From contig NZ_JAJHIZ010000003.1 of assembly GCF_021538615.1 (NCBI RefSeq), positions 1,860,001 to 1,924,000 on the forward strand: 64,000 nt of DNA. The letters run 5' to 3'. The stretch is from Niabella agricola. GTDB lineage: Bacteria; Bacteroidota; Bacteroidia; Chitinophagales; Chitinophagaceae. Numbering within the stretch: the first letter of the stretch is position 1; each line of letters starts with the position of its first letter. Made by a program: the position numbers and the translations under genes. Positions 1 through 8,748 of the stretch are shown one piece after another. The notes beneath the pieces are model-generated. The model was not told the DNA's origin, ran no database searches, and saw nothing but the letters and a program-made list of their open reading frames with translations.

Positions 1-601
1 ACTCGTCTTTTTCTTCAATGGCTCTGTTCACCTTGCCGGTTGCAATTTCTTTCACATATACATGGCGTTTCCCGGCATCATCCTTTTCCATATAAGAAAG
101 GTATTTGCCGCCGGGCGAAAGCTGGAACTGGGATGATTTTGGCCGGGCGAAATAATCTTCCACTTTATACTTATAGTTGCCTTTATCCTGCGCCCTGATC
201 TCCTCTAAGGCAGCTTCAGATGAAGGCAGCGTTGTGTCACCGGGTTTTGTGACCACTATTTTTGTAAGTATCAAAGGAATGGTCATTCCCGCCTGTTTAA
301 AATCGCCGGTAATGGTATTCCCGCTAAGCATACCATTATAGCTGATGCCGGCGGTTTTCATAGCAAGACTCAGTTTGTTATCCGCAAAACCGGTGCTGTC
401 AACCGGAATACCACTGGCACCCTGTTCCGGGCTATCCATGGTGGTTACCAGTTTCTCATTTTCATTTTTTATATGAAAGACGAGGGAGATCTTTGCCCCC
501 TGAACATCCAGGGTACCTTTCCAGGCCCCTGCAATAGATTGTGCATGTATCATATTGATCGTAAATAGTGCTGCGGTTAATATAAACAGGACTTTTCTCA
601 T
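1..601 (-). CDS. S9-type peptidase / alpha-beta hydrolase, N-terminal part (runs off the window)
   Basis: The first 200 codons of a secreted protein are visible; the 3' part lies before base 1. It starts MRKVLFILTAALF and has a cleavable signal peptide ending near HAQS. Next comes a small beta-rich domain (SIAGAWKGTLDVQG), often found before alpha/beta hydrolases in Bacteroidota. A segment reading FQLSPGGKYLSYMEKD then resembles the first propeller blade of S9 (prolyl oligopeptidase-like) enzymes. The catalytic domain is not in view, so peptidase function is inferred from the propeller start. A periplasmic or outer-membrane location is likely. glyS lies upstream on the same strand, separated from it by a strong terminator. 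Confidence 0.6.
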   Translation of the reverse strand, partial: MRKVLFILTAALFTINMIHAQSIAGAWKGTLDVQGAKISLVFHIKNENEKLVTTMDSPEQGASGIPVDSTGFADNKLSLAMKTAGISYNGMLSGNTITGDFKQAGMTIPLILTKIVVTKPGDTTLPSSEAALEEIRAQDKGNYKYKVEDYFARPKSSQFQLSPGGKYLSYMEKDDAGKRHVYVKEIATGKVNRAIEEKDE

Positions 602-636
602 AAATCGCTTTTTTTGCAAAGTACGCAAAATGCCAT

Positions 637-680
637 AAAAAAGACAACACACCCGGCACTCCGGATGTGTTGTCTTTTTT
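637..680 (-). terminator. Intrinsic terminator after glyS
   Basis: A 15-bp perfect stem (637-651 with 666-680) is extended by a GC clamp around the loop CACT. It is flanked by A6 on one side and T6 on the other, so it could stop transcription in either direction. It lies just downstream of glyS and upstream of the peptidase gene, which suits termination of glyS. Confidence 0.85.
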
Positions 681-700
681 ATTAGTTTTTTTAAGAACCC

Positions 701-2170
701 TTATTTGATTGCGGCGCCCACCAATTCCCCGATCCTGTCAATGGGGATCCGTTCCTGCTCCATGCTGTCCCGGTGGCGGATGGTAACGGTGTTATCATCC
801 TTTGTCTGGTGATCCACGGTTACGCAGAACGGCACACCCAGCGCATCCATCCGGCGGTAGCGTTTACCAATGGTATCTTTTTCTTCATAGAAACATTTGA
901 AATCAGCCCGGTATTTCGCCATAATATCTGCTGCAATTTCCGGCAGTCCGTCTTTTTTGGTCAGCGGGAATACCGCCAGTTTGATTGGTGCCAGCTTGGC
1001 CGGAAATTTTAACACTACCCGGCTATCCTGCTTTTCTGGAGTGCTCAGGTCCTCCTCCGTATAAGCAGCGCAGATCATGGAAAGAAACATCCGGTCTAAA
1101 CCGATAGACGTTTCAATCACATAAGGGATATAATTCCCGACCGGCTTCCCGGTTTCGGGATCGATATCATTATCGAAGTACTGCATTTTCTTTTTGCTGT
1201 ACTCCTGGTGATTTCTCAGGTCAAAATCGGTACGGCTGTGAATCCCCTCCAGCTCTTTAAAGCCCATTGGGAAATTGTATTCGATATCGCAGGCCGCATC
1301 AGCATAGTGTGCCAGCTTCACATGATCATGAAAGCGGTATTCTGTTTGCGGAACACCCAGCTCCAGGTGCCATTTCAAACGCTCTGCCTTCCAGTACTCA
1401 TACCACTCTTTCTGAGTGCCGGGTTTGATAAAGAACTGCATTTCCATCTGCTCAAATTCCCGCATGCGGAAAATAAACTGGCGGGCAACGATCTCGTTCC
1501 GGAAAGCCTTACCGATCTGTGCGATACCAAAGGGAATTTTCATCCGCCCGGTCTTCTGCACATTCAAAAAGTTTACAAAGATCCCCTGGGCCGTCTCGGG
1601 ACGCAGGTATACTTTGTTGTTCTCATCTTCTGAGGAAACAGTTGATCCGAATTCTGTAGAAAACATCAGGTTGAACTGCCGGATATCCGTCCAGTTGGCC
1701 GTGCCGCTGACTGCACATTTGATCTTATTGTCGTCAATGATCTTTTTCAGTGCCACCAAGTCGCCCGCCGCATCTGCCTTTTCCATTTCGCTGATGATGG
1801 CGGCTGCTTCGGCTTCCTTGCCATCGGCCTTTAACTGGTCAGTATGCGATTCGATCAGGTGATCTACCCGGTAACGCTTTTTGCTATCCTTGTTGTCGAT
1901 CATCGGGTCATTAAACCCGTCCACATGCCCGCTGGCCTTCCAGGTAGTAGGATGCATGAAAATCGCAGCGTCGATGCCCACGATATTGTCCTGCAGCTGC
2001 GTCATGGATTTCCACCAGTAATCCTTGATATTCTTTTTTAATTCAGCACCCCATTGACCGTAGTCATACACCGCCTGTAATCCGTCATAGATCTCACTAC
2101 TGGGGAAAATAAACCCGTACTCCTTACAATGCGATATAATCGCCTGAAATTTATTGCTATCCGTTGCCAT
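701..2170 (-). CDS. glyS: Glycyl-tRNA synthetase, class II homodimeric type
   Basis: Charges tRNA-Gly with glycine in the cytoplasm. The 489-residue length and sequence fit the alpha2 (archaeal/eukaryotic-like) GlyRS rather than the alpha2-beta2 bacterial form. Visible marks are the N-terminal YGFIFPSSEIYDG, the class II motif 2 region RPETAQGIFVNF with FRNEIVARQFIFRMREFEQME, and motif 3 ETSIGLDRMFLSMI. The anticodon-binding domain follows (VFPLTKKDGLPEIA onward). ATG at 2170 (MATDSNKF) is preferred over the in-frame ATG three codons earlier (2179) because homologues begin there. Single-gene unit ending at the terminator at 637-680. Confidence 0.95.
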   Translation of the reverse strand: MATDSNKFQAIISHCKEYGFIFPSSEIYDGLQAVYDYGQWGAELKKNIKDYWWKSMTQLQDNIVGIDAAIFMHPTTWKASGHVDGFNDPMIDNKDSKKRYRVDHLIESHTDQLKADGKEAEAAAIISEMEKADAAGDLVALKKIIDDNKIKCAVSGTANWTDIRQFNLMFSTEFGSTVSSEDENNKVYLRPETAQGIFVNFLNVQKTGRMKIPFGIAQIGKAFRNEIVARQFIFRMREFEQMEMQFFIKPGTQKEWYEYWKAERLKWHLELGVPQTEYRFHDHVKLAHYADAACDIEYNFPMGFKELEGIHSRTDFDLRNHQEYSKKKMQYFDNDIDPETGKPVGNYIPYVIETSIGLDRMFLSMICAAYTEEDLSTPEKQDSRVVLKFPAKLAPIKLAVFPLTKKDGLPEIAADIMAKYRADFKCFYEEKDTIGKRYRRMDALGVPFCVTVDHQTKDDNTVTIRHRDSMEQERIPIDRIGELVGAAIK

Positions 2171-2228
2171 AGGCCGCAAAAATAAGTTTTAACCCTGATA
2201 TGTTTAAAAGATTACCGGGAGAAATCAG

Positions 2229-2443
2229 CTACCAGGTGTTAGTCATTGAAATAGAGAAGCGAGAATTGAGAATCGAGGGTTGAGAATCAGGAATGGAATA
2301 GTCAGATTGGAATTCGGGCATTGAGGACCAGGATGGCGTAGAAAGACGGTTCGTCCGGAATCTCAACACTAAAAACTCAATCCTCTGATTGCTGAAGGCT
2401 GATGTCTGATAGCTGATGATTGACCGCTGAAAGCCAATAATCG
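2229..2443. repeat. Degenerate low-complexity intergenic repeat
   Basis: The spacer is built of related short purine-rich words such as GAATTGAGAATCGAGG, GAGAATCAGGAATGG and GCTGATGTCTGATAGCTGATG. Open frames here have no protein character. Sequence of this style is common between genes in Bacteroidota. No gene is seen. Confidence 0.5.
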
Positions 2444-2451
2444 TACCTTTG
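2444..2451 (+). promoter_or_regulatory. Candidate -7 box (TACCTTTG)
   Basis: Exact match to the Bacteroidota TAnnTTTG -7 element, 20 bp upstream of the ATG of the micro membrane protein at 2472. A TTGA at about 2420 sits at the expected -33 distance. Confidence 0.5.
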
Positions 2452-2471
2452 CGTTTTAAACTGTTCGTAAA

Positions 2472-2636
2472 ATGGGCATCTGGGATCAAATCGCACAATA
2501 CCTATTCTTAAAAAAGAAAGATCCGAATACTCCCAAAAGCAAATGGGTGGGTTATATGCACGGCATCAACCGGCTGAGTATTTTATTGTTTTTGATTGCG
2601 ATCATCTTCATCATTATCCGGCTGCTGACGCGCTGA
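2472..2636 (+). CDS. Small single-pass membrane protein (DUF6728-like)
   Basis: A 54-residue protein starting MGIWDQIAQYLFLKKKDP. It has a basic, Pro-containing N-terminal half, the motif WVGYMHGINRLS, and one hydrophobic helix near the C-terminus (LLFLIAIIFIIIRLL). The sequence looks like the small conserved Bacteroidota family I know as DUF6728; function is unknown. The gene has a well-placed TAnnTTTG promoter. Its last 23 bp overlap the 3' end of lpxB on the opposite strand. Topology is probably N-terminus cytoplasmic. Confidence 0.75.
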   Translation: MGIWDQIAQYLFLKKKDPNTPKSKWVGYMHGINRLSILLFLIAIIFIIIRLLTR

Positions 2637-3765
2637 ACGCTGTAATAATGGCTGCCGCTTTCCGGGAGGCATCGCCTTCTGCCGCCAGCATCCGGTGCAG
2701 TTCTGCATAATCCTTTTTCAACGCTGCTTTCCGCTGCTCATCAAATAGCAGGGCTTTTAGCTCAACAATGATATTGGCCGTATTCATTTCCCCCTGGATC
2801 AATTCTTTAACCACGGGTTTATCCATGATCAGGTTCACCAGCGAAATATATTTGATGCTAATTACCCGCTTTGCAATCTGGTAACTGATTTCCGAGCCCT
2901 TGTAACAAACCACTTCCGGTACCCCAAACAGGGCGGTTTCCAGCGTGGCCGTTCCGGATGTAACCAACGCCGCAGTGGCCTGCAGCAATACATCATAGGT
3001 ACGGTTGTTTACAATGCTTACATTGGGGTACTGTACCGTAAATTGTTGATAAAAGCTATCCTCTACCGCCGGAGCCTGTGCCACCACAAATTGATAATCG
3101 GGAAATGCCCGGCTTACTTCCAGCATTACCGGCAGTTTCTTTTCGATCTCCTGTTTACGGCTGCCCGGCAGCAATGCAATAACCGGTTTGGTTACCGGTG
3201 CACCCAAGGCATCACGGATTATCAGGTCGCTTCCTGTTTTCTTTTTCCGGTCGATCTCTTCAATAAGCGGATGCCCTACATAATCTACCGCCCAGTTCCA
3301 TTTGTTTTGATAATAGGCCTGTTCAAATGGCAGGATCACCAGCATTTTATCAATGCAACGTTTCATCATTTTCACCCTTCCCTCCTTCCAGGCCCATACC
3401 TGTGGTGAGATATAGTATACCACTTTAATTCCCTGCTCCCGCGCCCATTTGGCGATGCGCAGATTAAAACCGGGATAATCCACCAATACCAATACATCCG
3501 GTCTAAACGCCAGAATGTCCTCCTTGCAAAAGCGCAGGTTGTTCATAATGGTCTTCAGGTTCATCACCACTTCCACAAAACCCATAAAGGCCAGCTCACG
3601 GTAATGCTTGATCAGCTGCATACCTGCAGCCTGCATCTTGTCACCTCCCCAGCCCCTGATCCGGCTTTCCGGCTGCAATTGTTTGATGGCTGCCACGAGG
3701 TTGCCGCCGTGCAGATCGCCGGAAGCCTCTCCGGCTATGATATAATATTTGAATCCATTTTGCAT
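2614..3765 (-). CDS. lpxB: Lipid-A-disaccharide synthase
   Basis: Transfers the glucosamine unit of lipid X (2,3-diacylglucosamine-1-phosphate) from UDP-diacylglucosamine to form lipid A disaccharide, as a peripheral inner-membrane GT19 enzyme. At 383 residues it has the usual length. Visible marks are the N-terminal GEASGDLHGGNLVAAI, PDVLVLVDYPGFNLRIAKWA, VVYYISPQVWAWKEGRV, LPGSRKQEI and the UDP-binding region TSGTATLETALFGVPEVVCYKG. Its ATG overlaps the TAA of surE by one base (TAATG), so the two are probably translationally coupled. An outer membrane with LPS is implied. Confidence 0.95.
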   Translation of the reverse strand: MQNGFKYYIIAGEASGDLHGGNLVAAIKQLQPESRIRGWGGDKMQAAGMQLIKHYRELAFMGFVEVVMNLKTIMNNLRFCKEDILAFRPDVLVLVDYPGFNLRIAKWAREQGIKVVYYISPQVWAWKEGRVKMMKRCIDKMLVILPFEQAYYQNKWNWAVDYVGHPLIEEIDRKKKTGSDLIIRDALGAPVTKPVIALLPGSRKQEIEKKLPVMLEVSRAFPDYQFVVAQAPAVEDSFYQQFTVQYPNVSIVNNRTYDVLLQATAALVTSGTATLETALFGVPEVVCYKGSEISYQIAKRVISIKYISLVNLIMDKPVVKELIQGEMNTANIIVELKALLFDEQRKAALKKDYAELHRMLAAEGDASRKAAAIITAFSASAAG

Positions 3766-4565
3766 TACTTCGATTCTCCCCAGTCTTTTTCCAGTTTCTG
3801 CTTCAGGCCATAATCTGTAAGATCAAATTCTACAGGAACCACGCTTACATAGTTGTTCGCCAACGCCCATACATCGGTATCCTTTGATTTATCAAAATTT
3901 ACAAATTCACCGGTAAGCCAGTAGTAATTCCGGCCATGCGGGTCCTTCCGTTCGATAAATTTCTCCTGGTACTTGGCATAGGCCTGTTTACAGATTTTAT
4001 ATCCTTTCAATTGTTCCGGTGATGCTTTGGGAATGTTTACATTTAACAGGAAATGCTGAGGCAGTTTTTTCCGCAGCATCTTTTCTACAATCAGCCGCGC
4101 ATATTGCCGGGAGGCCGAAAAATCCGGTTCCGCTCCATAATCCAGCAGGGAAAACCCTACGGCCGGGATGCTTTCTATGGCGGCCTCCATAGCAGCCGAC
4201 ATGGTTCCGGAATAAATCACATTGATGCTGTGATTAGCGCCATGATTGATGCCGCTTACACAAATATCGGGCTTGCGGTGCAGGATCTTATCCACCGCCA
4301 GTTTTACGCAATCCACAGGGGTACCGGAACAGGAAAAGGCGCGTACGCCCTCAAACAGCTCTACCTCATACAAACGCAGCGGATGCCCGATCGTGATGGC
4401 GTGCCCCATTCCCGACTGTGGTTTATCCGGTGCCACCACCACAATTTTACCAAGCCCCCTTACCGCTTCCACCAGGTTGCGGATACCGGCCGCAGCAACC
4501 CCATCATCATTGGTCACCAGGATAATGGGCTCTTCTTTTTTTGCATTTTGCTTTTTGTTCGTCAT
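3765..4565 (-). CDS. surE: 5'/3'-nucleotidase SurE
   Basis: Metal-dependent phosphatase that dephosphorylates nucleoside monophosphates in the cytoplasm. The N-terminal ILVTNDDGVAAAGI supplies the metal-binding Asp pair, and GTPVDCVKLA and SGINHGANHSINVIYSGTMSAAMEA are classic SurE motifs. The start at 4565 (MTNKKQNAKKEE) gives 266 residues. The longer in-frame start at 4598 would add 11 residues that do not look conserved. First gene of a two-gene unit with lpxB, a pairing often seen in Bacteroidota. Confidence 0.93.
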   Translation of the reverse strand: MTNKKQNAKKEEPIILVTNDDGVAAAGIRNLVEAVRGLGKIVVVAPDKPQSGMGHAITIGHPLRLYEVELFEGVRAFSCSGTPVDCVKLAVDKILHRKPDICVSGINHGANHSINVIYSGTMSAAMEAAIESIPAVGFSLLDYGAEPDFSASRQYARLIVEKMLRKKLPQHFLLNVNIPKASPEQLKGYKICKQAYAKYQEKFIERKDPHGRNYYWLTGEFVNFDKSKDTDVWALANNYVSVVPVEFDLTDYGLKQKLEKDWGESK

Positions 4566-4628
4566 AGATTGCAAAAATAGCTGATTCCGCCTAACCATCC
4601 GGTAAAGCTGCGTGTGTCCGGCAATAGC

Positions 4629-6065
4629 TTACCAAACCTTCCACCGGAAGCCAAGGTTCCCCGTGCACTTCTGATCCAGGTACGGATTTTCAAACATCCA
4701 GCCACGGGTCTTATACGAAAACGATCCCATCAGGCTGAAACGCCTGGTAAGCGCATAATGCGGCTGCACGCCCAGGCTCATGCCCAGAACGCCCTTCCGT
4801 GAAAAAAAGAGCTGGTCCCTGGGTTGCAACCATGCCGCCAGGTGTACATCCGAATCAAATCGTGCGGATGCTGTTTTTCGCAGTCCATATGTACGCATTT
4901 CCAGCGCAGGCAGCGTTAGCGCATCATTCCTGTTTACCCCAAGGCTTACCAGGAACTGGCGGTTATACAGATCCAGGAAAAAATCACCCCCGGCGTAATA
5001 ACCAAAAGAAGTGGGCACGCTGCGCAAGGCAAAATTGAACAATACCCCGGGGCGCAGTTGTATGCGGTTGATGCCGATCATAAACGGGCTTACCAGGTTG
5101 AGGTATTGCATATGGCCGGTCTCCTTCAGAAAGCGCTTCATCTCCGGGTTAAGCTGCGCTGCACTTACCGGCCGTTTGATCCCCACCCCACCCGGCCAGT
5201 TACCGCGTGCGGCATACGCTTCCTCCGGCGTAAATAAATCATATACCCAGGATGAAAAGTCATACCCCGTAAAATCCCGGGCCAGGATATTGTTTTTATC
5301 CTGCGCCAGGATGCTGTCTGTAATGCGGTTAAACCGGCCCGAAAGCGGCAGCTTAACATAGTTGATGGCATGAAAGGTTCCTAACAAGGACAAACCCACA
5401 AACGGATACCCGCTTTTCCGGAAAAAATTATCCTGCTGCATACGCCGGAAGTAGGCGTACTCGCCTTCCACACCTGCAGCCAACAGTCGCACCTGGTCTG
5501 CGGGAAAATGTTTTTTCAGGTATACCAGGTCGGCGTCTTTTACCCGGGTTACGGCAATATCGAGTCCCTTGCCAAAATCCCAAACGGCATCATAACTATA
5601 GATATGCCTTGCCGTCATTACAGCCCGGTGAAACTCTTCATGCTGAAAGGCATAACCATAAGGTAATTTAATGGCCAGGTAATCCGTACCCAGCGCGGTT
5701 GCATTTGCCAGCAACCGGTTCAGCACATAGCCTGCGGTAGTACGGGGCTTTTTCAACCGCTGCCATAGCGCATTATGTGCATAGTAAAGACTTCCATGCA
5801 GGTTATGCGCCATATCAGTAGCCTGGGTCATGCCGGGATTGCGGTAAAAAACACCATAGCCTTTGCCGTTAAAACGCCCGGGAACGGCTGCGCTTCCATC
5901 CAGCCTGCGGATCGTTTCCGTTTTGGCAGCATCCGTCATAAAGGGAAGATCGATCAGGCCCAGTTCCAGCTCCAGTGAGAGCGGAAGGGTATCTTTCAAT
6001 ATCCGTTGCCCGGAAGCCGCCTGAATAGCGGTACAAAAAAGCAACATAAGCGTCAGTCGGTTCAT
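4629..6065 (-). CDS. Secreted protein of unknown function with an HExxH motif
   Basis: 478 residues with a signal peptide (cleavage near ASGQ). I do not recognise the family. The middle part has HEEFH at residues 142-146 (QHEEFHRAV), with acidic residues about 55 positions later (GVEGEYAYFRRM), an arrangement seen in zinc metallopeptidases. The second half alternates aromatic and polar residues and ends in short beta-strand-like stretches (NLGFRWKVW at the C-terminus), which suggests an outer-membrane or barrel-like tail. Protease activity is only a possibility. It lies 63 bp upstream of surE on the same strand. Confidence 0.6.
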   Translation of the reverse strand: MNRLTLMLLFCTAIQAASGQRILKDTLPLSLELELGLIDLPFMTDAAKTETIRRLDGSAAVPGRFNGKGYGVFYRNPGMTQATDMAHNLHGSLYYAHNALWQRLKKPRTTAGYVLNRLLANATALGTDYLAIKLPYGYAFQHEEFHRAVMTARHIYSYDAVWDFGKGLDIAVTRVKDADLVYLKKHFPADQVRLLAAGVEGEYAYFRRMQQDNFFRKSGYPFVGLSLLGTFHAINYVKLPLSGRFNRITDSILAQDKNNILARDFTGYDFSSWVYDLFTPEEAYAARGNWPGGVGIKRPVSAAQLNPEMKRFLKETGHMQYLNLVSPFMIGINRIQLRPGVLFNFALRSVPTSFGYYAGGDFFLDLYNRQFLVSLGVNRNDALTLPALEMRTYGLRKTASARFDSDVHLAAWLQPRDQLFFSRKGVLGMSLGVQPHYALTRRFSLMGSFSYKTRGWMFENPYLDQKCTGNLGFRWKVW

Positions 6066-6372
6066 CGTTCATCTGTTTCGTAAAGATTTTGCCGGATGCA
6101 GTGCGTTAACGGCAGCGCGGCCCCGGGGCCGTACGCATGGCCGCTACGGTTATTTCATCCGGGCGCAAGTACGGATATATGCCGGTGCACATGCTGCCAA
6201 ATCGACCAACGCCTGTAAACGGCGACCAACCCGCCCTCCAGACATACCAGCCAATAATACACAAGTTCTAAACCATCATCAGCCAGTACCTCTTCATCGG
6301 CTATCCAACCGGACAAGACCTGCTCGCCTGCAGGATCGGAAAATAAATTTGGAGGTATAAAATGCGTTTATT
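6066..6372. other. Intergenic region, divergent promoters
   Basis: About 300 bp between a minus-strand and a plus-strand gene. It is GC-rich near the left end, with a 12-bp self-complementary GGCCCCGGGGCC at 6119-6130, and no convincing ORF. The right end leads into the operator at 6373-6391. Confidence 0.5.
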
Positions 6373-6391
6373 TACTTTGTACCTCAAAGTA
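6373..6391. promoter_or_regulatory. Inverted-repeat operator 1 (TACTTTG-N5-CAAAGTA)
   Basis: A perfect 7-5-7 inverted repeat ending 9 bp before the ATG at 6401. The same 6-bp core with the same 5-bp spacer recurs at 7338-7354, followed in both cases by ACTTT. A winged-helix regulator is encoded in the same operon, so autoregulation is likely. Confidence 0.7.
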
Positions 6392-6400
6392 CTTTTCAAA

Positions 6401-7012
6401 ATGAATGATCCAAAAGATGACCTGCAGCATATTCGCCAGATGATGGAACGCTCTTCCCGTTTTATTTCCTTGAACGGGTTATCAGGTGTTGCCGCAGGTA
6501 CGATTGCACTGATCGGTGCCGCCATCGCCTACTGGCTGTTTCAGCAACACGATATCGATTATTTTTCCGGTAGCCGGTATACATACAACTATGAGCTGGA
6601 ATGGAAACTCATCCTGCTGGCAGTTGTGGTCCTGGTTCTTGCCGTTGGGTCCGGCATTCTTTTTACCATCCAGAAAAGCAAACGGAACGGATTAAAAATA
6701 TGGACCAGTACCACCCGGCTATTACTAAGTCATCTCCTGACTCCGCTGATTGCAGGCGGTTTGTTTTGCATGGCCCTGTTTTACCATGGGCTGTTTGGAC
6801 TTATAGCCCCGGCCACCCTGCTTTTTTATGGACTGGCCTTGATTAATGCCGCCAAATATACGTTTTCCGATATCCAGTACCTGGGGTATTGTGAAACCTT
6901 CCTGGGAATCGTTGCAGCGTTTATCCCGGGCTATGGCCTCGTTTTTTGGGCCCTGGGGTTTGGTATATTGCACATCATTTATGGATTACTGATGTACAAA
7001 AAATATAAGTAA
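6401..7012 (+). CDS. Polytopic membrane protein, first gene of a regulator operon
   Basis: 203 residues from ATG 6401 (MNDPKDDLQHIRQMMERSS). The in-frame ATG at 6362 would place the operator inside the coding region and is rejected. After an amphipathic start come about five hydrophobic helices (GVAAGTIALIGAAIAYWL, LILLAVVVLVLAVGSGILF, LLTPLIAGGLFCMALFY, the helix beginning GLIAPATLLFYG, and the last around FIPGYGLVFWALGFGILHIIYG). Function is unknown. The winged-helix regulator starts 21 bp downstream, and a transcriptional link to the DUF4173-like gene is suggested by the shared operator. Confidence 0.75.
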   Translation: MNDPKDDLQHIRQMMERSSRFISLNGLSGVAAGTIALIGAAIAYWLFQQHDIDYFSGSRYTYNYELEWKLILLAVVVLVLAVGSGILFTIQKSKRNGLKIWTSTTRLLLSHLLTPLIAGGLFCMALFYHGLFGLIAPATLLFYGLALINAAKYTFSDIQYLGYCETFLGIVAAFIPGYGLVFWALGFGILHIIYGLLMYKKYK

Positions 7013-7033
7013 GGATATTCGCAGCCGCGCATC

Positions 7034-7321
7034 ATGAGCATTATAGAAAAATTAAATAAGGATTTTGAAAGCCGGGTACGACTGGGCATTATGTCGGTGC
7101 TGGTGGTCAATGGCTGGGTGGATTTCCTGGAGATGAAAGAGCACCTGGGCGTTACGGACGGCAACCTGGCCAGTCATATTGCCGCATTGGAAACCAAAAA
7201 ATATATTGAAGTGAAAAAAGAATTTGTAGGAAAAAAAACAAAAACCTCTTACAAAATCACCCGTGGGGGAAAGGATGCCTTTGTACAGCATATTAACGCA
7301 CTGGGCCGCTTACTGAAATAA
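7034..7321 (+). CDS. Winged-helix transcriptional regulator (HTH_34-like)
   Basis: 95 residues spanning a single winged-helix DNA-binding domain. The sequence reads RLGIMSVLVVNGWVDFLEMK, then the recognition-helix region VTDGNLASHIAALETKKYI, then the wing VKKEFVGKKTKTSYKIT, and ends in GRLLK. This resembles the small MarR/ArsR-like HTH_34 family found widely in Bacteroidota, which has no ligand domain. Its operon begins with one copy of the ACTTTG-N5-CAAAGT repeat, and the gene just after it has the second copy. It probably binds both. Confidence 0.85.
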   Translation: MSIIEKLNKDFESRVRLGIMSVLVVNGWVDFLEMKEHLGVTDGNLASHIAALETKKYIEVKKEFVGKKTKTSYKITRGGKDAFVQHINALGRLLK

Positions 7322-7337
7322 TTTTTTTTACATAATC

Positions 7338-7354
7338 ACTTTGAATTTCAAAGT
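7338..7354. promoter_or_regulatory. Inverted-repeat operator 2 (ACTTTG-N5-CAAAGT)
   Basis: A 6-5-6 perfect inverted repeat with the same core and spacing as 6373-6391, followed by ACTTTC. It ends 18 bp before the ATG at 7373. It probably controls the DUF4173-like gene through the regulator encoded at 7034-7321. Confidence 0.7.
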
Positions 7355-7372
7355 ACTTTCAAAACAATAAAA

Positions 7373-8746
7373 ATGAAAAAAAATCTTGTCCTGTTCCTGG
7401 GCGTTGCAATATTTGTAGCCCTGTTCTACAACCGCGAGCCGGGTTTGAACTGCAGCCTCTTTACGCTCCTTGCCTGGCTGGCGATTGTAATGACCACAAA
7501 AAAAGAAAACCACAATACCACCTTCTGGTGGCTGACAGCTGCGCTGGGTATCGCAACAGGAGCTTTTGCCTGGTATGGCGACCCGGTTTCCTTCCTGGCC
7601 GTTTTTGCCTCATTGGCAGCCCTGACCTGCAAGGCACACCAGCCGGCCATACATGTATTGCTGATTCCTTTTGCCGGGGCGGTTAATTTTATCAGCTTCC
7701 TTTTCCGGGCCCCGGTACTTACCGGCTGGTTGCCGGTCAACGGCATTTTTACCGCCACCTTTTACAAAAAAGCCATCTACTACTTTCTGATCCCCGCAGC
7801 GCTGGCTGCGATATTCCTGGTGATCTACAGTTTCAGCAGCGACCTGTTCCAATCCTTTTTTTATATCAACTGGAATGCCGACTTTTTACAGATCGGATTC
7901 CTGACCGCACTGGGATTCTTCCTGATGTTCTGCTTTGTGCATTATTGGGCGCCATCTCAATTATTCCTGGTCAACAATAAGATCAGCGATCATTTCCAGG
8001 AAGCATATCGCTTTTCATTAGAAGACCGGCAACATCCCGATGCTGGTTTTTATCGCAAAAGCGCTGAGATCACCTTCATACTGCTGAACATTCTTGTATT
8101 ATTTTTTATTGTTACTTATTGCGTTGAACAATTTGGCAATAAAAACACCGGTGGCAGTTTGAGCAGCGCGTTACATGAACGCGTATACCTGCTCATCTTT
8201 TCCATAGTAATGGCAATCCTGGTGATTATGCTATTCTTTAAAGGCGGTCTTAATTTTGATACAAAAGCGCGCCTGCTCCGGAACAGCGCCTACACCTGGA
8301 TCCTGCTTAACCTCTTCCTGGCAGGTGTTGTAGCCTTAAAGAACAACCAGTATATCGAAGCCTACGGACTTACTTTCAAAAGGATCGGGGTGTATATCTT
8401 CTTATTGCTTTGCATTGCCGGACTGCTGTTCACCATCTTAAAGATCAAAAACCGCAAAACCAATGCCTTCCTGGCCGGGCGTATGCTGTGGGTTTTCTAT
8501 ACCACCCTCATCGTCGGCTGCGTTGTAAACTGGAGCTGGATCGTTACCAAATATAACCTGGAACATCAACCATCTTTTGATATCGATTATGCGCTCAGTC
8601 TGCCCTACAACCGCCAGCTCCTGTACAACACGAAGATCCGGCAGACAACCCCGGATAAAAAAACACCATTTATAGAACACATCGAAGCAGAACAAAAAAG
8701 GCCGTTGCTATCCAAAACACTTTATTACCAGTTTATAAAATTATAG
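7373..8746 (+). CDS. DUF4173/DUF4153-like polytopic membrane protein
   Basis: 457 residues with roughly ten or more transmembrane helices, starting KNLVLFLGVAIFVALFYN. There is a conserved-looking middle segment (SDLFQSFFYINWNADFLQIGFLTALGFFLMF) and a hydrophilic C-terminal tail with a run of polar residues after IDYALSLPYNRQLLYNTKIR. The layout and sequence fit the DUF4173 family, whose role is not established. It stands behind its own copy of the operator shared with the upstream regulator operon, so it is a likely regulatory target. Confidence 0.75.
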   Translation: MKKNLVLFLGVAIFVALFYNREPGLNCSLFTLLAWLAIVMTTKKENHNTTFWWLTAALGIATGAFAWYGDPVSFLAVFASLAALTCKAHQPAIHVLLIPFAGAVNFISFLFRAPVLTGWLPVNGIFTATFYKKAIYYFLIPAALAAIFLVIYSFSSDLFQSFFYINWNADFLQIGFLTALGFFLMFCFVHYWAPSQLFLVNNKISDHFQEAYRFSLEDRQHPDAGFYRKSAEITFILLNILVLFFIVTYCVEQFGNKNTGGSLSSALHERVYLLIFSIVMAILVIMLFFKGGLNFDTKARLLRNSAYTWILLNLFLAGVVALKNNQYIEAYGLTFKRIGVYIFLLLCIAGLLFTILKIKNRKTNAFLAGRMLWVFYTTLIVGCVVNWSWIVTKYNLEHQPSFDIDYALSLPYNRQLLYNTKIRQTTPDKKTPFIEHIEAEQKRPLLSKTLYYQFIKL

Positions 8747-8748
8747 TT

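Noticed and set aside
2229..2498. 89-codon minus-strand gene in the glyS-lpxB spacer
   Set aside because: It runs through low-complexity intergenic repeats and overlaps the promoter of the micro membrane protein gene.
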